Shown: piece after piece, positions 28,401 to 37,251 of the stretch
Layout of the letters: every line of letters starts with the position of its first letter
How positions within the stretch are numbered: position 1 is the first letter of the stretch
DNA from: Chitinophagaceae bacterium UBA4407
Lineage (GTDB): Bacteria > Bacteroidota > Bacteroidia > Chitinophagales > Chitinophagaceae
Reading direction: 5' to 3'
Assembly (NCBI GenBank): GCA_002390845.1
Contig: DGQT01000077.1
Span: 62,001-126,000 of the forward strand
DNA: 64,000 bases
The notes under the pieces: model-generated
What the model saw: the letters and a program-made list of their open reading frames with translations, nothing else
The model's database searches: none
What the model was told of the DNA's origin: nothing
Position numbers and translations under genes: made by a program

Positions 28401-30870
28401 AACAGCAGATATCACTATTACCAAAGCACCGCAAGCTTCCATTGCTTATAACGTTACCAATCTTTGTAATGTGATCAATTCAGTGTCTACGCCAAATCTA
28501 CCTGTACCGGCTACGCAAACAGGAGATGTTGGTGGCACCTATTCCATTTCACCTTCAACAGGCTTAACAATAGATGCAGCAAACGGAATCTTAAACCCTT
28601 CGGGTGCTACCGCAGGAAGTTATACTATTTCTTATACAATACAGGGAAAAGGCGGTTGTTCAAATTATACAACTACCGCAACAGTAGCTGTTAACAGCAC
28701 TCCGAATGCCACGATAACTTATCCCGGTGCACCTTACTGCCAGGCAATAAATACACCGGAAGCGGCTAGCCTAACCGGGACAATGGGCGGTACATTTTCA
28801 TCTTCACCAGGTTTGTCAATCAATCCAGCCACAGGTGAGATCAACCCCTCTGCAAGTACACCCGGTATTTATACTGTAACATATACTATACTTCCATCCG
28901 CACCTTGCCCCGGATTTGCTACAACAACAAGCGTAGAAATTATTGCCAGTCCGGTATTGACTTTCTCAACATTAATGCGTTCAATTTGTTCAGGCGAAAC
29001 TGCAACTTTTACACCCCTATCAACCGTAGCAAATACCGTTTACACCTGGTCTTTAACAGGAGCATTACCCGTGGGTGTTTCTGGCGTTACATCGGGTACG
29101 GTATCAGGCGCAGGTGCTGTAATAGTTTTATCATTTACAAATACAGGCATCGCTAGTCAAGCACTTACAATACGGGTATTACCTACAAATCCTTCGCAAA
29201 ACCCTTGTGAAGGCACGCCTGTAAACTTAACCTTAAATGTAAACCCAATACCACCTTTACTGGCAACAGATACATCAGCGTTTTGTATGCATACGCCACC
29301 TCAAACCCTGTCAATAACTGCTTTGCCGGGAAACACGGTAAACTGGTATGATCAAAATCAGGCACCACTAGGATCGGCACCCGTCATAAATACCAATACC
29401 CCAACACAGTTTAAATATTTTGTAAGTCAATCAAATAGCTATGGTTGCGAAGGCCCAAAAGCGCAACTAATAGCTGTAATAAACCCGGTTGTAAAAATTA
29501 CAAGCTCATCCTACACCAACCCTTCAATATGTGGCATTCCTTCCGGCTCAATTGTTTTAAATGTGCTTGATTTAAATGACAATCTGTTGCCGAATTATCC
29601 TGTTATCGTGCATTACACTAAATTTCAAACAGCTTATCAAATTGCAGATAGTACGGATGCTACGGGTAAAATCACAGTACCATTAGTAGCGGGAACTTAT
29701 TCAAATATATATGTTGAAACAGAGGGTTGCAGCTCGCAGCAGATACCTGATGTATTTATGTTGAAAGATCCTGATCCACCGGCACAACCAATAGCCGGAT
29801 ATAATGGCCCGGTATGCAGTGAACATATATTAAACCTGTCTGCATCATCACCAACCGGTTCCATACTATGGCCTATTGATTATGTTTGGGTAGGGCCCGC
29901 TTTTGGACCTTATGCAGATACCACAAGAAATACAGTGATTACTTTCCCTTCTGCAACACTAGCTTACCAGGGAACTTATATTGTGTATGCCATTCAAAAT
30001 AACTGCATTTCACCAGCAACAAGTTTTACAATAGAAATTAAACAATCACCGTCAAAGCCAAAGATCATTACTGTAAATCCTTTATGCATTGGCGACAATC
30101 TTAATTTGCAGGCGCTTAGTTCTATACCGGGTAATTATATATTAGAATATACGTGGAGCGGCCCTGGCTCAGGGTTTCCTGTAAATAACGCCTATGCGAC
30201 TATTAAGAATGTACAAATAACTGATGGTGGTATTTACAACATTATTGTCACTGCTCCGCAAACAGGTTGCAGCTCCTCAACTGATACGCTGATAAAAATC
30301 GGCGGTTATCCAATTGTAAAACTTTTACAGGATTCCTTAACCTTGCCCACAGGTTACTTACTGAATTTGTCCTCATCCATTACTAATGCCGGTGATCCTA
30401 ACATTCTGCCTGTTCAAAGCTATGAATGGGCACCATCTATAAATCTTAGTTGCAATGATGCTATTTGTTCGGCTCCTGTCGCTGCTATAAAAAATAATAT
30501 TTGCTACAGCGTTAAAGTAACCAATGTTTATGGATGCAGCGGTGGCGATACAATCTGCATCAAAGTTTTTTGCCAGGGTTCGCAGGTGTTTCTTCCAAAC
30601 GCATTTACACCAAATGGTAATGCTATAAATGCAAAGTTCATAGTAAGGGCTTCAGGAATTGCATCGGTTAAGTCTTTCAGGGTGTTTAACCGTTGGGGAA
30701 AGATCATGTTCGAAAGGGCTAATTTCTCTCCCAACGATGCACAATACGGATGGGATGGAAGGGTGAATGGAAAACTTGCTGATGCAGGCGTGTATGTTTA
30801 TACGGTTGATGCTGTGTGTGAAAATGGAATGCCTTACACTTATAAAGGAAATGTAACGTTACTTAAATAA
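25486..30870 (+). CDS. T9SS-secreted large adhesin with PKD/Ig-like repeats and a gliding-motility C-terminal domain
   Basis: This 1794-residue protein has a signal peptide (to about residue 28), an IPT/TIG-like domain (about 33-115) and three PKD-type segments with DWGDGS, KFGDGS and DFGDGS motifs (about 155-400). Three Ig-like repeats of about 79 residues follow (410-639), then three pairs of about 172 residues each (640-1153). A region of unrelated beta-sandwiches comes next. The last 92 residues match the type B gliding-motility C-terminal domain, with FLPNAFTPNGN near residue 1703 and NRWGKIMFE. It is a surface or secreted filamentous adhesin, probably exported by T9SS. The adjacent PorP/SprF gene fits the usual pairing. 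Confidence 0.9.
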   Translation: MRIFLRIRIVVFILFSIVILLLGSGISVFAQAPTITSFTPTTICQGDVLTLTGLNFTNIKSVKLGSDTAAKYTVVNATTITATVSVKATTGVVIVTTNGGSDTTTGKLTINPLPDPGLEDIGNPGQPFTNCDGNTTYTLIVSNKTTLAGPNASYDIDWGDGSTHFTPTGWAANEQTTHTYTKQGNFTIKFKVITTNGCSKTETYQFYNGANPLATFSTLFPTTNMCADTLVAFTIGDWFKNSPGTSFQIKFGDGSDTTLQNPLNMADTVQWVKHKYTKSSCPNSDFTAVLNVINGCYTKVYTQNQIVVRIKPIADFSIDTPVCITDAVCFTNTTTNGSSGNNCYTGSSYLWDFGDGSPKSTAQTPPCHTYVNPGSYMVTLTSSNTTCGDDSKKKTITVNPVSPQPGISASPVTYCQGQPAVPLTATGTGLLWYTTLTGGTGTATAPTPSTIIPGTKTWYVTQTIVNNCESPRVSITVTVYATPAAPGVAPVDLCVGQPAAPLTATGTGLMWYTTLTGGIGTATAPTPLTAIAGSTNYYVSQTINNCEGPRAVITVTVSSVPGIPSVVSPVPYCQGETAIPLTASGSGLLWYTSASGGIGSPVAPTPPTVTAGNTNYYVSQVTSCGESPRVLITVIVNPGPFASIAYDKTVLCNVKNSVTTPNPPVPVIQTGTTGGTYSIAPSTGLPVNASTGEIDPSGAVAGTYTISYFIKGTGGCSDFTTKTTVTVTGTPNASISYPPVCSSDGPISVQLTGKQGGSFTSTTGLTINPATGVITPATSTTGTYTVTYTIAASSPCPGFTTNTSITITKAPQASIAYSTANLCNVVNSASTPNPPVPVTLTGDTGGTYSISPSTGLTINAANGTLNPSGATAGTYTISYTIQGKGGCTNYTASVNVSVSGSPIASITYPPICSSDALVNPQFTGTLGGTYTSTTGIAINAITGAISPATSNPGTYKVTYTISPSAPCPGFTTTADITITKAPQASIAYNVTNLCNVINSVSTPNLPVPATQTGDVGGTYSISPSTGLTIDAANGILNPSGATAGSYTISYTIQGKGGCSNYTTTATVAVNSTPNATITYPGAPYCQAINTPEAASLTGTMGGTFSSSPGLSINPATGEINPSASTPGIYTVTYTILPSAPCPGFATTTSVEIIASPVLTFSTLMRSICSGETATFTPLSTVANTVYTWSLTGALPVGVSGVTSGTVSGAGAVIVLSFTNTGIASQALTIRVLPTNPSQNPCEGTPVNLTLNVNPIPPLLATDTSAFCMHTPPQTLSITALPGNTVNWYDQNQAPLGSAPVINTNTPTQFKYFVSQSNSYGCEGPKAQLIAVINPVVKITSSSYTNPSICGIPSGSIVLNVLDLNDNLLPNYPVIVHYTKFQTAYQIADSTDATGKITVPLVAGTYSNIYVETEGCSSQQIPDVFMLKDPDPPAQPIAGYNGPVCSEHILNLSASSPTGSILWPIDYVWVGPAFGPYADTTRNTVITFPSATLAYQGTYIVYAIQNNCISPATSFTIEIKQSPSKPKIITVNPLCIGDNLNLQALSSIPGNYILEYTWSGPGSGFPVNNAYATIKNVQITDGGIYNIIVTAPQTGCSSSTDTLIKIGGYPIVKLLQDSLTLPTGYLLNLSSSITNAGDPNILPVQSYEWAPSINLSCNDAICSAPVAAIKNNICYSVKVTNVYGCSGGDTICIKVFCQGSQVFLPNAFTPNGNAINAKFIVRASGIASVKSFRVFNRWGKIMFERANFSPNDAQYGWDGRVNGKLADAGVYVYTVDAVCENGMPYTYKGNVTLLK
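26710..27400 (+). repeat. three tandem Ig-like domain repeats within the adhesin gene
   Basis: Units of about 237 bases start near 26713, 26950 and 27187. Each encodes a Y/L-C-x-G-(Q/E) start, a GxGLxWYT core and an (E/G)SPR or EGPR close. They appear similar at the DNA level as well, which suggests recent duplication. Confidence 0.8.
27403..28944 (+). repeat. three tandem domain-pair repeats within the adhesin gene
   Basis: Pairs begin near 27403, 27925 and 28438. The first member of each pair starts ASIAY with LCNV; the second starts AS(I)(S/T)YPP with C-S-S-D, or ATITYPG in the last. Spacing is about 515-520 bases and long stretches are nearly identical. Confidence 0.8.
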
Positions 30871-30900
30871 CGTGAGCTCGGAATAAAGATTTATTATTTT

Positions 30901-31067
30901 GATGATACCAACCGCAGTATTTTATAGCAGCGTTCCTTGCGTCGCAATCCGTTCTTCTGTATATCATTGGGCAACAAAAAGCAGGAAAAGCCCAATTCAT
31001 AATCAGAAAGATGAAAGGATTGCGACGCAACTAAGATCAACCAAAGAATAAATGCTGGTATAAAAAC
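30901..31067. repeat. PIE15, complete element, third dyad form on both arms
   Basis: The left dyad CTTGCGTCGCAATCCGTTC starts at 30935 and the right one is GAAAGGATTGCGACGCAAC, ending at 31031. Both have the AATCC/GGATT version, so the two arms match each other. The right end is ATGCTGGTATAAAAA. It lies between the adhesin and its PorP/SprF partner. Confidence 0.78.
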
Positions 31068-31091
31068 GATTGATATGCTTATCCGGAACTC

Positions 31092-32186
31092 ATGTTAAAC
31101 AAACCGTTTATGAAAATGATATACAGGTTTGCAATGCTTATTTTTATTTTGCTGAGAAGCAGTTTATTATGCTTTGCCCAGGATGTTGGCTTCTCGCAGT
31201 TTTATGAGCAGCCACTACTGAGAAACCCTGCATTGGCTGGTATATTTACAGGCGATTTTCAATTAACTGCATCGTACAGAAACCAATGGCAAAGTGTTAC
31301 AATTCCATACCGGACTTTTGGTCTTAGTACCGAAATAAAATTTCCTGTTCGTTTCATGAATTCAGATTTTACCGTTACACCCGGACTCCAGCTTTTACGG
31401 GATGTTGCAGGCACTTCTGAATTCAGTACCACGCATGTAATGCCTGCCATAAATTTAAGTAAAGCGGTATCGCAAAACTCCTTTGTTTCCGTTGCTTTTC
31501 TAGGCGGGCTGATGCAGCAAAAATTCGATCCATCGAAGTTGGTTTTAAACGATCAGTTTATTGCCGGAAGCGATGGCAGCTTTACGATTCTGCCATACTC
31601 AGGGCAAATTTTCAACAGAACCAGTATCAATTATTTCGACTTATCAACTGGGTTAAGCTTCAGTACCTCCTTTAATGAGAACACAGATTTTTATGCAGGT
31701 GCCGGGCTGTTTCATCTTACAGCTCCATCCGTTGGTTCCTTTGAAGGAAGCGAAATATTACTCAATAAAAAACTAGCGTTTAATATCGGGCTTTCCACCC
31801 TTGTCAGCGACAGGGATGAGCTTACTTTATACGGCGATTATTTTGATGAATACGGGAAAAAATTTAACCGTATCGGCATCAGCACATTCCAGGCGGGCAT
31901 TATGGTAAACCATAATATTTCTCCTTATGAAAATATTGACCAATCCATAAGTGCCGGAATTTTATATCGCCTGGACGATGCAATCATCCCCGTTATTCAA
32001 TTAGGGTTATCGAAGTTTAATATTGGCATTAGTTACGACATCAACATCAATAAACTTGCAGTTGCATCGCAGGCAAGAGGCGGCCTTGAAATTACCTTAT
32101 CATACAGGGATATATTTAAATCCCGTGACCCTCTTTTACAAAGCCAGTTATGTCCGAAGTTTGGGAGTCATAAAAGATTGAACTGA
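31092..32186 (+). CDS. PorP/SprF-family type IX secretion membrane protein
   Basis: This 364-residue protein starts with a hydrophobic signal region (residues 8-26, then CFAQD). The family hallmark follows: DVGFSQFYEQPLLRNPALAG, then a YRNQWQ motif and beta-strands to the C-terminus. PorP/SprF proteins are outer-membrane barrels that accompany T9SS type B substrates. It lies 221 bases downstream of the adhesin gene on the same strand. The first Met is used, though Mets at residues 7 and 9 are alternatives. Confidence 0.92.
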   Translation: MLNKPFMKMIYRFAMLIFILLRSSLLCFAQDVGFSQFYEQPLLRNPALAGIFTGDFQLTASYRNQWQSVTIPYRTFGLSTEIKFPVRFMNSDFTVTPGLQLLRDVAGTSEFSTTHVMPAINLSKAVSQNSFVSVAFLGGLMQQKFDPSKLVLNDQFIAGSDGSFTILPYSGQIFNRTSINYFDLSTGLSFSTSFNENTDFYAGAGLFHLTAPSVGSFEGSEILLNKKLAFNIGLSTLVSDRDELTLYGDYFDEYGKKFNRIGISTFQAGIMVNHNISPYENIDQSISAGILYRLDDAIIPVIQLGLSKFNIGISYDININKLAVASQARGGLEITLSYRDIFKSRDPLLQSQLCPKFGSHKRLN

Positions 32187-32225
32187 AAGAATTGAAGCAA
32201 AGCACAACATTTTTGAAATAATATT

Positions 32226-32290
32226 TATGAACTTAGCTGCATTGCTACTATAAAACTGCGGTTGTGTCACTCACTTGTACGTTCCGAACT
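32226..32290. repeat. PIE16 left arm (second dyad form)
   Basis: TATGAACTTAGCTGCATTGC leads to GTTGTGTCACTCACTTGTAC at 32261-32280. The partner arm is PIE16R at 32979-33036, on the other side of the lipoprotein gene. Confidence 0.7.
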
Positions 32291-32307
32291 TTATGCAGCA
32301 AGATCAA

Positions 32308-32402
32308 ACGTCACCCTGAATTCATTTCAGGGTCTCTTGTCGTGCTTGAGAAAAATGTTTTGCCAGGAGATGCTGAAACAAGTTCAGCATGACGGTGCAA
32401 TG
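32308..32402. repeat. short composite repeat tract after PIE16 left arm
   Basis: CCCTGAATTCATTTCAGGG (32324-32333 region) and GCTGAAACAAGTTCAGC are perfect or near-perfect short palindromes. Then comes TGCACTCTTGTACGTTC, which echoes the inner PIE sequence. It runs into the 3' end of the next gene. Confidence 0.55.
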
Positions 32403-32917
32403 CACTCTTGTACGTTCTCATGACGTATCATTTGATGCCTATTGTTTAACATCGATCGTTTTACTAACCTGAACATTTTCCATTTATCACCTAAACCCCA
32501 TGTTTCATTATTGTATTCATCTTTTTTATAAAAGCCTTTAATATTTTCCAGTGAATCAAGCGGGCTATCATTAAAATTATAAATAAAATAAATTGGGAAT
32601 TCACTTGGCCAGTTTGTTTTTAGATAATACCATGGTGGACATCTTTTGCATATTTGAAGGTGGGAAGATGCATCAGTAATACCAAGTTTCTTTAAAAGCA
32701 TATATACTTTTGGATAAGAAATTTCTATATCAGGTATCCCTCTTTCCGGACCATTTTGAAACAAAGAATCCAACTTCCTGTCAGCCTGAAGTAATGTTGC
32801 CAGTGAATCAAAATAAATTTTATTGCCGTAAAATCTATCCATTAACTGTTGAGGACTACTTTCTCTTTGGCAGCTTTGCATTATTAGCACAATTAATAAA
32901 AGAAATATTCGCTGCAT
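32384..32917 (-). CDS. putative lipoprotein of unknown function
   Basis: This 177-residue protein is not recognised. The signal peptide ends in the lipobox MQSC (Cys16). The mature part has a Cys pair at ICKRCPPWYY, and lies between the two PIE16 arms. The C-terminal 10 residues are encoded by the repeat tract next to PIE16L (32384-32410), so the natural C-terminus may have been replaced. It is a lone minus-strand gene between two plus-strand runs. A small secreted or envelope protein is all that can be said. Confidence 0.6.
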   Translation of the reverse strand: MQRIFLLLIVLIMQSCQRESSPQQLMDRFYGNKIYFDSLATLLQADRKLDSLFQNGPERGIPDIEISYPKVYMLLKKLGITDASSHLQICKRCPPWYYLKTNWPSEFPIYFIYNFNDSPLDSLENIKGFYKKDEYNNETWGLGDKWKMFRLVKRSMLNNRHQMIRHENVQECIAPSC

Positions 32918-32978
32918 TAGTGTTGAGAAGGTTTTAATACTTTAAATGTAAAGCATCTTTTGCAGAATAGATAATCCA

Positions 32979-33036
32979 ACAGTACAAGTGAGTGACACAA
33001 CGAAAGCCCAATAGTAGCATTACTGTTTAGTACAAA
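32979..33036. repeat. PIE16 right arm (second dyad form)
   Basis: GTACAAGTGAGTGACACAAC (32982-33001) is the exact inverse complement of the PIE16L dyad (20 bases). It is followed by GAAAGCCCAATAGTAGCATT. Confidence 0.72.
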
Positions 33037-33065
33037 TAAATAATTGCAACGAAGCTAGGTTTGTT

Positions 33066-33620
33066 TTATGGTTTCGTGCTGTACCCATCAAGATACTCCA
33101 TCGGAATTTGCAGACTTGGTTTTTCAACATCCCAGATAATGCTTGTAACACGCCATCCCTGTGGCGTTTTAATTAACTGAAAACTGTTTACACCTCTTTC
33201 GGCGGTGCTGTCCATTGTGTTTAAATAAGTGGCGTAGGTGCTTATGCGCTGTGCAATTTTTCCGAACTGATCGGTTCTTCCATACAACTCTTTCTCATAA
33301 AAACTTTCTGTGTGAGTTTCTTCAATAAAGGATTTATATGCTCCTATAAACTCATCGAGTGATAAAATCTCAGCAGTGTCTGTTCTGAAATTAATAAACT
33401 GCGTTTTTGGTATAAAATAGTTTTTGATATTTTCAAAATCTGCATGCTCGCCCTTTTTAAAGCTGATCACTTTATAAGCATCTGCAACAGCTTTTGTTAT
33501 CGCTTCATCGTCAGGAGCTTTGTATGATACGTTTGTGTTGGTAACGGCTTGTTCACCGGGCTTTTGGTTACAGGCAGTAAATGAAATAATACAGGCAAAT
33601 AAAAAGATAGAAGTACGCAT
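33066..33620 (-). CDS. NTF2/SnoaL-like lipoprotein
   Basis: This 184-residue protein has a signal peptide ending in the lipobox FTAC (Cys17). The mature domain resembles the NTF2/SnoaL cone fold: an early helix segment (DEAITKAVADAYKVISF), a middle KNYFIPKTQFINFRT strand and a C-terminal GWRVTSIIWDVE strand. The family holds enzymes and binding proteins of many sorts, so function is unknown. It is separate from the neighbouring lipoprotein gene (148-base gap with PIE16R). Confidence 0.7.
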   Translation of the reverse strand: MRTSIFLFACIISFTACNQKPGEQAVTNTNVSYKAPDDEAITKAVADAYKVISFKKGEHADFENIKNYFIPKTQFINFRTDTAEILSLDEFIGAYKSFIEETHTESFYEKELYGRTDQFGKIAQRISTYATYLNTMDSTAERGVNSFQLIKTPQGWRVTSIIWDVEKPSLQIPMEYLDGYSTKP

Positions 33621-33752
33621 AGTTTTTGGTTGTATGGTAAATCTACATTTTGGGTTAATTGTGTTGATATTCTAAAACACCCGTACACTAACATTTATAA
33701 AGCGTTTTTTTATGAAACAAAAAATGAAGAATTTTAGAGCTAAATAAGCCGG

Positions 33753-34238
33753 ATGCAATTTCTGAGAAAAAATAAAATGCTGATCATTTACGCGGTTTCA
33801 CTGGCAATTCTTTTTTTGCTGCTTAAACTTTTTGAATACAAGTTGCTGATCATTGATCACAGTTTTGAAATTTATGCGGGCACTATTGCTTTGCTTTTTA
33901 CTTTATTAGGCATCTGGTTGTCCCGAAAACTTTTTAGCCCAAAAAAAATAACAACGATCATAGAAAAAGAAAAAATAGTTGAGAAAGAAGTTTTTATTGC
34001 AGGCCCTCAGCATTTTGTACTTAACCAAAAAGCATTTGAAGAAACTGATTTAAGCGCAAGGGAACTGGAAGTATTATCTTTAATAGCAAAAGGGTTGAGC
34101 AACCAGGAAATTGCATCCTCTCTGTTTGTTTCTGTAAACACTATAAAAACGCATGTAACAAATTTGTTTTATAAACTGGAAGTAACACGGCGCACACAAG
34201 CAGTTGAAAAAGCAAAAAAACTTTCTATCATTCCGTAA
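33753..34238 (+). CDS. membrane-anchored LuxR-type transcriptional regulator
   Basis: This 161-residue protein has two transmembrane segments (about 9-29 and 38-58), a charged helical linker and a LuxR/GerE helix-turn-helix at 98-158 (SARELEVLSLIAKGLSNQEI, then TIKTHVTNLFYKL). There is no receiver domain and no ligand-binding domain. A DNA-binding domain tethered to the membrane suggests sensing of membrane state or release by proteolysis. The DUF4199 protein gene follows by 123 bases, and the two often travel together in this family of bacteria. Confidence 0.82.
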   Translation: MQFLRKNKMLIIYAVSLAILFLLLKLFEYKLLIIDHSFEIYAGTIALLFTLLGIWLSRKLFSPKKITTIIEKEKIVEKEVFIAGPQHFVLNQKAFEETDLSARELEVLSLIAKGLSNQEIASSLFVSVNTIKTHVTNLFYKLEVTRRTQAVEKAKKLSIIP

Positions 34239-34361
34239 TCATCCTGATTTGGTATAATAAATTGCTTCACCCTTAAAAAATCACCCGAAAGTATGAGGCG
34301 TTTTACCGGTGGCCAATGCATCTTGCAGCCATAAAAAATTATTCAATTAAAACTTTTTTCT

Positions 34362-34919
34362 ATGAAAAAAATTGTGCTCCGTTATGGCCTTCTCGGGGGC
34401 CTTATTGTTGGATCGGTAATAGCAGGCTCTACCTTGTATGGCAAGTACACAGAGCATAGCGAAGGAAGCATGGTGCTTGGCTATGCATCTATGATACTCG
34501 CCTTTTCGCTCATTTTTGTTGCACTTAAACAATTAAGGGATAAACAATACGGCGGCACAATAAGTTTTGGAAAAGCGTTTAAAGCAGCATTTTTAATAAC
34601 GCTGGTTACTTCCACCATTTATGTTGCGGTATGGCTTGTTTGTTATTACGTTTTTATACCCGATTTTATGGAACAGTATGCGGCAACTATTCTAAATAAG
34701 GCAAAAGCAGATGGTTTAAGTGCAACGGAGATGGCAAAAAAAACCGCCGAAATGCAGCAATATATAACAATGTATAAAAACCCGCTGTTTGTGATATTGC
34801 TCACTTATATGGAAATTCTTCCGGTAGGTTTAATTGTAAGCCTAATTGCCGCGTTGATCATTAAACGTAAAAATACCAATACAAAAAGCGAGGAAGTTTA
34901 TTCCACAACTGTTGCCTGA
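34362..34919 (+). CDS. DUF4199 four-helix membrane protein
   Basis: This 185-residue protein has four hydrophobic segments (about residues 8-27, 37-55, 72-95 and 140-165), as usual for DUF4199, with a basic C-terminal tail. Its function is unknown. It lies 123 bases downstream of the membrane-bound LuxR-type gene and on the same strand, so co-transcription or co-regulation is plausible. PIE17 separates it from the next gene. Confidence 0.85.
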   Translation: MKKIVLRYGLLGGLIVGSVIAGSTLYGKYTEHSEGSMVLGYASMILAFSLIFVALKQLRDKQYGGTISFGKAFKAAFLITLVTSTIYVAVWLVCYYVFIPDFMEQYAATILNKAKADGLSATEMAKKTAEMQQYITMYKNPLFVILLTYMEILPVGLIVSLIAALIIKRKNTNTKSEEVYSTTVA

Positions 34920-34940
34920 GTGAATTAAAAGCATTTGTTT

Positions 34941-35097
34941 ACCGGCAGTTGTTTTTCATGGCATCGTTCCTTGTGTCACTCACTTGTACTGAAGAATCTT
35001 CGGTCGACCGTTGACCATCGACTGTCGACCGTTGTTCCAGCCGTACAAGTGTGCGACGCAACAGCCGATGCCACAACGTTATACAGCCCGGCTCATC
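34941..35097. repeat. PIE17, complete element with mixed dyads
   Basis: The left arm is ACCGGCAGTTG onward with CTTGTGTCACTCACTTGTAC (34971-34990, second form). The right arm GTACAAGTGTGCGACGCAAC (35043-35062) is the first form and ends GCCCGGCTC. The short interior repeats GTCGACCGTTGACC with the palindrome CGGTCGACCG. The arms do not match each other exactly. Confidence 0.8.
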
Positions 35098-35233
35098 AAA
35101 TGTATTTTTTTCTTTACTACCGCAGGCTGCTTTTCATTTATATACGTGCCCGCAAATACACAAACAGCAACAATTAAACAATAATAAAAAGAAATAAAAT
35201 ATGTTATCTTAGAACCATAATAAAAATAACTCT

Positions 35234-37237
35234 GTGAATACAGTTGATAAGCCCCTCATTATCCAGGAAGATCCCTGGCTTGACCCATACGTTTACGAGG
35301 TTCGTGAACGCTTTGAACGTTATAAGAGGTTTCGCAAAGAAATTGAAGATGCAGAAGGCAGTTTACTCAATTTTGCAAGAGGCCACGAATACTACGGCAT
35401 CAACTTCGATACGGAGAAAAACGGTTGGTATTACCGTGAGTGGGCCCCGAATGCACACCAGTTATACCTAACAGGCGATTTTAATGGTTGGGACAGAACT
35501 TCGCATAAACTGGAGCGCAACTACCGGGGAGATTGGGAAATATTTCTGCCTTATGAAGAGTATAAAAATACATTCATTCATGGCAGTACATTAAAGGTAA
35601 ATATACATGCCGGTAATGGCTCTATAGATAGAATTCCTGCTTACATAAGAAAAGTAATACAGGATCCGGCTACTTTTGATTTTTCTGGTCAGCTTTGGTT
35701 TCCAGGTCCGTTTGAATGGACAGACAGCAACTTTAACCCTGAAGCAAATGTTCAGCAACCCATCATTTATGAATGCCATGTAGGTATGGCGCAGGAATTT
35801 GAAGGTGTTGGAACCTACAGGGAATTTGCCGATAATATTTTGCCAAGAATAAAAGAAGGCGGATACAATGCCATTCAATTAATGGCGATCATGGAGCATC
35901 CTTATTATGGTTCTTTTGGTTACCATGTTTCCAATTTCTTTGCACCATCGTCACGTTTTGGAAACCCTGAAGACCTGAAATATCTCGTAGATAAAGCGCA
36001 TAGCATGGGCATTACAGCCATCATGGATATTGTGCATTCTCATGCCGTAAAAAATCTTGCAGAAGGGCTTAACGAATTTGATGGCAGCGACAGCCAGTAT
36101 TTTCATCGTGGGGCAAGGGGCTACCACGATGGATGGGATTCTAAATTATTCGACTATGGAAAATGGGAGGTAAAGAAATTCCTTCTTTCCAATGTAAGAT
36201 ACTGGATGGAAGAATTTCACTTCGATGGCTACCGTTTTGATGGCGTTACTTCTATGCTTTATTTTCATCACGGAAACACTTCGTTCGATAACTACGAGAA
36301 ATATTTTTACAATGTAGATTGGGATGCCGTTGCTTATATGCAGTTGGCCAACGATGTGATACATGAATTTAAAAAGAACTCCATTTCAATTGCAGAAGAT
36401 GTAAGCGGTATGCCGGGTTTATGCAGAAAGCCAGAAGAAGGTGGAATTGGATTCGATTACAGGCTTGCCATGGGTATTCCTGATTACTGGATAAAAACAC
36501 TAAAAGAAAAATCAGACGAAGACTGGGACATTTATGAAATGTGGGGTGTGCTCAGCAACCGCCGTTATAAAGAAAAAACAATCGGTTATGCCGAATCGCA
36601 CGACCAGGCATTGGTAGGCGATAAAACCCTGGCCTTCTGGCTCATGGATAAAGAAATGTATTTCCAGATGTCTGTGACAGATACTAACCTCATCGTTGAT
36701 CGCGGCATAGCCCTGCACAAAATGATCCGGCTTTTTACCATAAGCCTTGGCGGCGAAGGTTACCTGAATTTTATCGGCAATGAATTCGGCCACCCCGAGT
36801 GGGTAGATTTTCCAAGAGAAGGCAATAACTGGAGCCACCAGTATGCAAGAAGGCAGTGGTCGCTTGCAGATAACAAAGAACTCAAATATCAATACCTGCT
36901 TAACTGGGACAGGGCCATGATCGATACCATTAAAGCAAACAATATTCTTTCTGCTGCAGATGCGAAACAGGTTAACATGGATGGTGCCAATAAGGTAATT
37001 GCATTTGTAAAGAACAACCTTATTTTCATTTTCAATTTCAGCACCGGCAATTCCATTTTCGGGTATAAATTACAGGTACCTGAAAAAAGTACCTACCGCA
37101 TAATACTTAATTCAGACAGGCCAGAATTTGGAGGCTTTAACCGTATAGACGATTCTATTGATTATACAACAGATGAAAATCAAAATATAAACGTGTACCT
37201 CACAAACAGAACAGCTTTAGTACTTAAGAAAAACTAA
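35234..37237 (+). CDS. glgB: 1,4-alpha-glucan branching enzyme (GH13)
   Basis: This 667-residue enzyme makes alpha-1,6 branches in glycogen. A CBM48-like N-terminal domain (about 60-160, with WYYREWAPNAHQLYLTGDFN) precedes the GH13 barrel. The catalytic residues are Asp336 (RFDG), Glu388 (AEDV) and Asp457 (ESHD). The length suits the shorter branching-enzyme type. The start is a GTG, since no in-frame ATG precedes it and a stop lies 24 bases upstream. No other glycogen gene is adjacent. Confidence 0.93.
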   Translation: MNTVDKPLIIQEDPWLDPYVYEVRERFERYKRFRKEIEDAEGSLLNFARGHEYYGINFDTEKNGWYYREWAPNAHQLYLTGDFNGWDRTSHKLERNYRGDWEIFLPYEEYKNTFIHGSTLKVNIHAGNGSIDRIPAYIRKVIQDPATFDFSGQLWFPGPFEWTDSNFNPEANVQQPIIYECHVGMAQEFEGVGTYREFADNILPRIKEGGYNAIQLMAIMEHPYYGSFGYHVSNFFAPSSRFGNPEDLKYLVDKAHSMGITAIMDIVHSHAVKNLAEGLNEFDGSDSQYFHRGARGYHDGWDSKLFDYGKWEVKKFLLSNVRYWMEEFHFDGYRFDGVTSMLYFHHGNTSFDNYEKYFYNVDWDAVAYMQLANDVIHEFKKNSISIAEDVSGMPGLCRKPEEGGIGFDYRLAMGIPDYWIKTLKEKSDEDWDIYEMWGVLSNRRYKEKTIGYAESHDQALVGDKTLAFWLMDKEMYFQMSVTDTNLIVDRGIALHKMIRLFTISLGGEGYLNFIGNEFGHPEWVDFPREGNNWSHQYARRQWSLADNKELKYQYLLNWDRAMIDTIKANNILSAADAKQVNMDGANKVIAFVKNNLIFIFNFSTGNSIFGYKLQVPEKSTYRIILNSDRPEFGGFNRIDDSIDYTTDENQNINVYLTNRTALVLKKN

Positions 37238-37251
37238 AAATAGAAAAATTA

